From Candidatus Fermentibacterales bacterium (GTDB taxonomy: Bacteria; Fermentibacterota; Fermentibacteria; Fermentibacterales; JAFGKQ01): DNA of 6,357 bases. Location: the NCBI GenBank assembly GCA_016928495.1, contig JAFGKQ010000183.1, positions 1 through 6,357 of the forward strand. Reading direction: 5' to 3'. A program made the position numbers and the translations under genes. A model generated the notes under the pieces. It was given only the letters and a program-made list of their open reading frames with translations. It was not told the DNA's origin and did not search any database. Shown here in pieces: positions 5,340 through 6,357 of this stretch (its first letter is position 1; every line of letters starts with the position of its first letter).

Positions 5340-6357
5340 ATGCCCGATATCGGCGCGTTAACGCTTGTCGGACTCGCGGTCCTGGTCGGGTTGCACCTGG
5401 GGAAGGTCGCCCGGCGTGCCGGCCTGCCCTCCCTGATAGGCTTCCTGGTCACCGGAGCCATTGCCGGCCCTTCGGCTCTCGGCTTCTTCACGAGGGACCT
5501 GCTGGACGGCCTCTCGTTCATCACTCAGATCGCGCTGGGATTCGTGGCCTTCACGATCGGCTCCGAGCTCTCCATGTCATCGATGAGGAGGCTGGGCCGC
5601 AGCATAGTCGTGATCATCTTCGGCGAGTGCTTCCTTGCCTTCGGTCTCGTCGCGATCGCCGTCTACGCCGTGACGGGGGACCTGGCCATGGGACTGATCT
5701 TCGGTGCGATGGCGCCGGCCAGCGCGCCAGCCGGTACGGTTGCGGTCATCCAGGAGTACAGAGCCCGCGGAGATCTCACCAGGGCTCTCTATGCGGTCGT
5801 GGGCTTCGATGACGGCCTGGCCATACTCATATACGGTTTCGCGGCTGCGTTCGCCCGGAGCCTGCTGGTCGGTGAGGCCTCGGGAGCGTCGCAGGGCCTC
5901 CTCTCCAGCATGGCCGACCCCGCGACGGAGCTCGGGTTGAGCTTCGTCGTCGGCGGGGCCCTCGGCGTGGTCTACGTGTTTCTTCAGAGAAGGCTCAGGC
6001 ACGGTGCGGACGTTCCAGCCCTCACCTTCGGCTTCGTCGCAGTTGCCTCGGGGCTCGCCGAGCGGATGGGGCTCTCGCTGATCCTTGTCAACATGATGAT
6101 AGGCTTCGTTCTTGCCAACGCGAGGGGATCGAACGCCGTTCCGGCCGTCAGCAAGCAACTGAGACCCCTGATGCCCCTGCTGTTCGTTCTGTTCTTCTTC
6201 CTGGCGGGCGCCCACCTCGAGATAGGGCAGCTCGGCGCGCTCGGGCTCATCGGCGCAGTCTACATCCTGGGGAGATCCGCCGGGCTGCTGCTCGGTGCGT
6301 GGTCCGCCTCGGTACTCACGCGGGCGCAGGAGAAGATCCGGAAGTACCTGGGATTCG
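5340..6357 (+). CDS. Cation:proton antiporter, CPA2 (KefB/NapA-like) family, 3' end cut by window
   Basis: Inner-membrane exchanger of monovalent cations (Na+ or K+) for protons; 339 residues are present and the frame runs off the right edge. Seen: helix 1 (5-19); GKVARRAGLPSLIGFLVTGAIAGPSALGFF (21-50), the family's 'R-g-P-iiG-l--G---GP--lG' region; FTIGSELSMSSMRRLGR (71-87), the 'G-El' motif; APASAPAGTVAVIQEY (125-140), the unwound-helix motif; VVGFDDGLAILIYGF (153-167) with the Asp157-Asp158 pair that in electrogenic CPA members carries the ion; and FFFLAGAHLEI (285-295). The sequence ends in KIRKYLGF, just before the last conserved helices, so perhaps 60 or more residues are missing. The ATG is 15 bases past the regulator stop, with no good Shine-Dalgarno, suggesting translation coupled to the upstream gene. 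The DD pair suggests electrogenic Na+/H+ exchange, but ion choice cannot be read reliably. Confidence 0.87.
   Translation, partial: MPDIGALTLVGLAVLVGLHLGKVARRAGLPSLIGFLVTGAIAGPSALGFFTRDLLDGLSFITQIALGFVAFTIGSELSMSSMRRLGRSIVVIIFGECFLAFGLVAIAVYAVTGDLAMGLIFGAMAPASAPAGTVAVIQEYRARGDLTRALYAVVGFDDGLAILIYGFAAAFARSLLVGEASGASQGLLSSMADPATELGLSFVVGGALGVVYVFLQRRLRHGADVPALTFGFVAVASGLAERMGLSLILVNMMIGFVLANARGSNAVPAVSKQLRPLMPLLFVLFFFLAGAHLEIGQLGALGLIGAVYILGRSAGLLLGAWSASVLTRAQEKIRKYLGF
5355..5364. repeat. Perfect palindrome GCGTTAACGC, second copy
   Basis: Identical decamer near the 5' end of the antiporter gene, again read as Ala-Leu-Thr with a TTA Leu codon. It sits 16 bases after the start codon begins, so it could also influence translation initiation, but its recurrence in other genes favours a DNA-level role. 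Confidence 0.6.

Overview
The window is GC-rich DNA from a bacterium, probably Gram-negative and poorly characterised. It carries a lipoprotein signal peptide with a lipobox, a PTS-type EIIA domain, strong GGAGG ribosome binding sites and frequent TTG/GTG starts. Arg AGG/AGA and Ile ATA codons are common despite the high GC. A candidate phylum of the FCB or related groups would fit, but the sequence alone does not settle the taxonomy. No rRNA, tRNA, CRISPR array, transposase or phage gene is visible.

Layout. The left half (1-3617) is read leftwards. It holds a membrane glycosyltransferase-like protein with a TPR-like tail (2046-3617), a 328-base gap with short direct repeats, a NitT/TauT-type ABC substrate-binding lipoprotein (512-1717) and the matching permease, cut by the left edge (1-512). 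The lipoprotein stop and permease start share one base. The ATPase of this importer is not in the window and may lie beyond the left edge. A 113-base divergent intergenic region (3618-3730) with the window's most AT-rich patch separates the two halves.

The right half (3731-6357) is read rightwards and looks like one operon: a HAD-family phosphatase, a two-domain regulator (PTS EIIA type-2 domain fused to a PII-like domain), and a CPA2-type cation:proton antiporter cut by the right edge. A 17-codon frame overlaps the HAD stop and the regulator start, so translation of the two could be coupled. The natural reading is an antiporter whose activity is set by a cytoplasmic regulator that can sense phosphorylation state (EIIA His70) and perhaps a small ligand (PII-like domain).

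Beyond genes, all five TTAA tetranucleotides I found sit in the octamer GTTAACGC, in the same orientation on the + strand, and two extend to the perfect palindrome GCGTTAACGC. This resembles a genome-wide iterated motif and is, with the regulator-antiporter module, the most interesting observation here.
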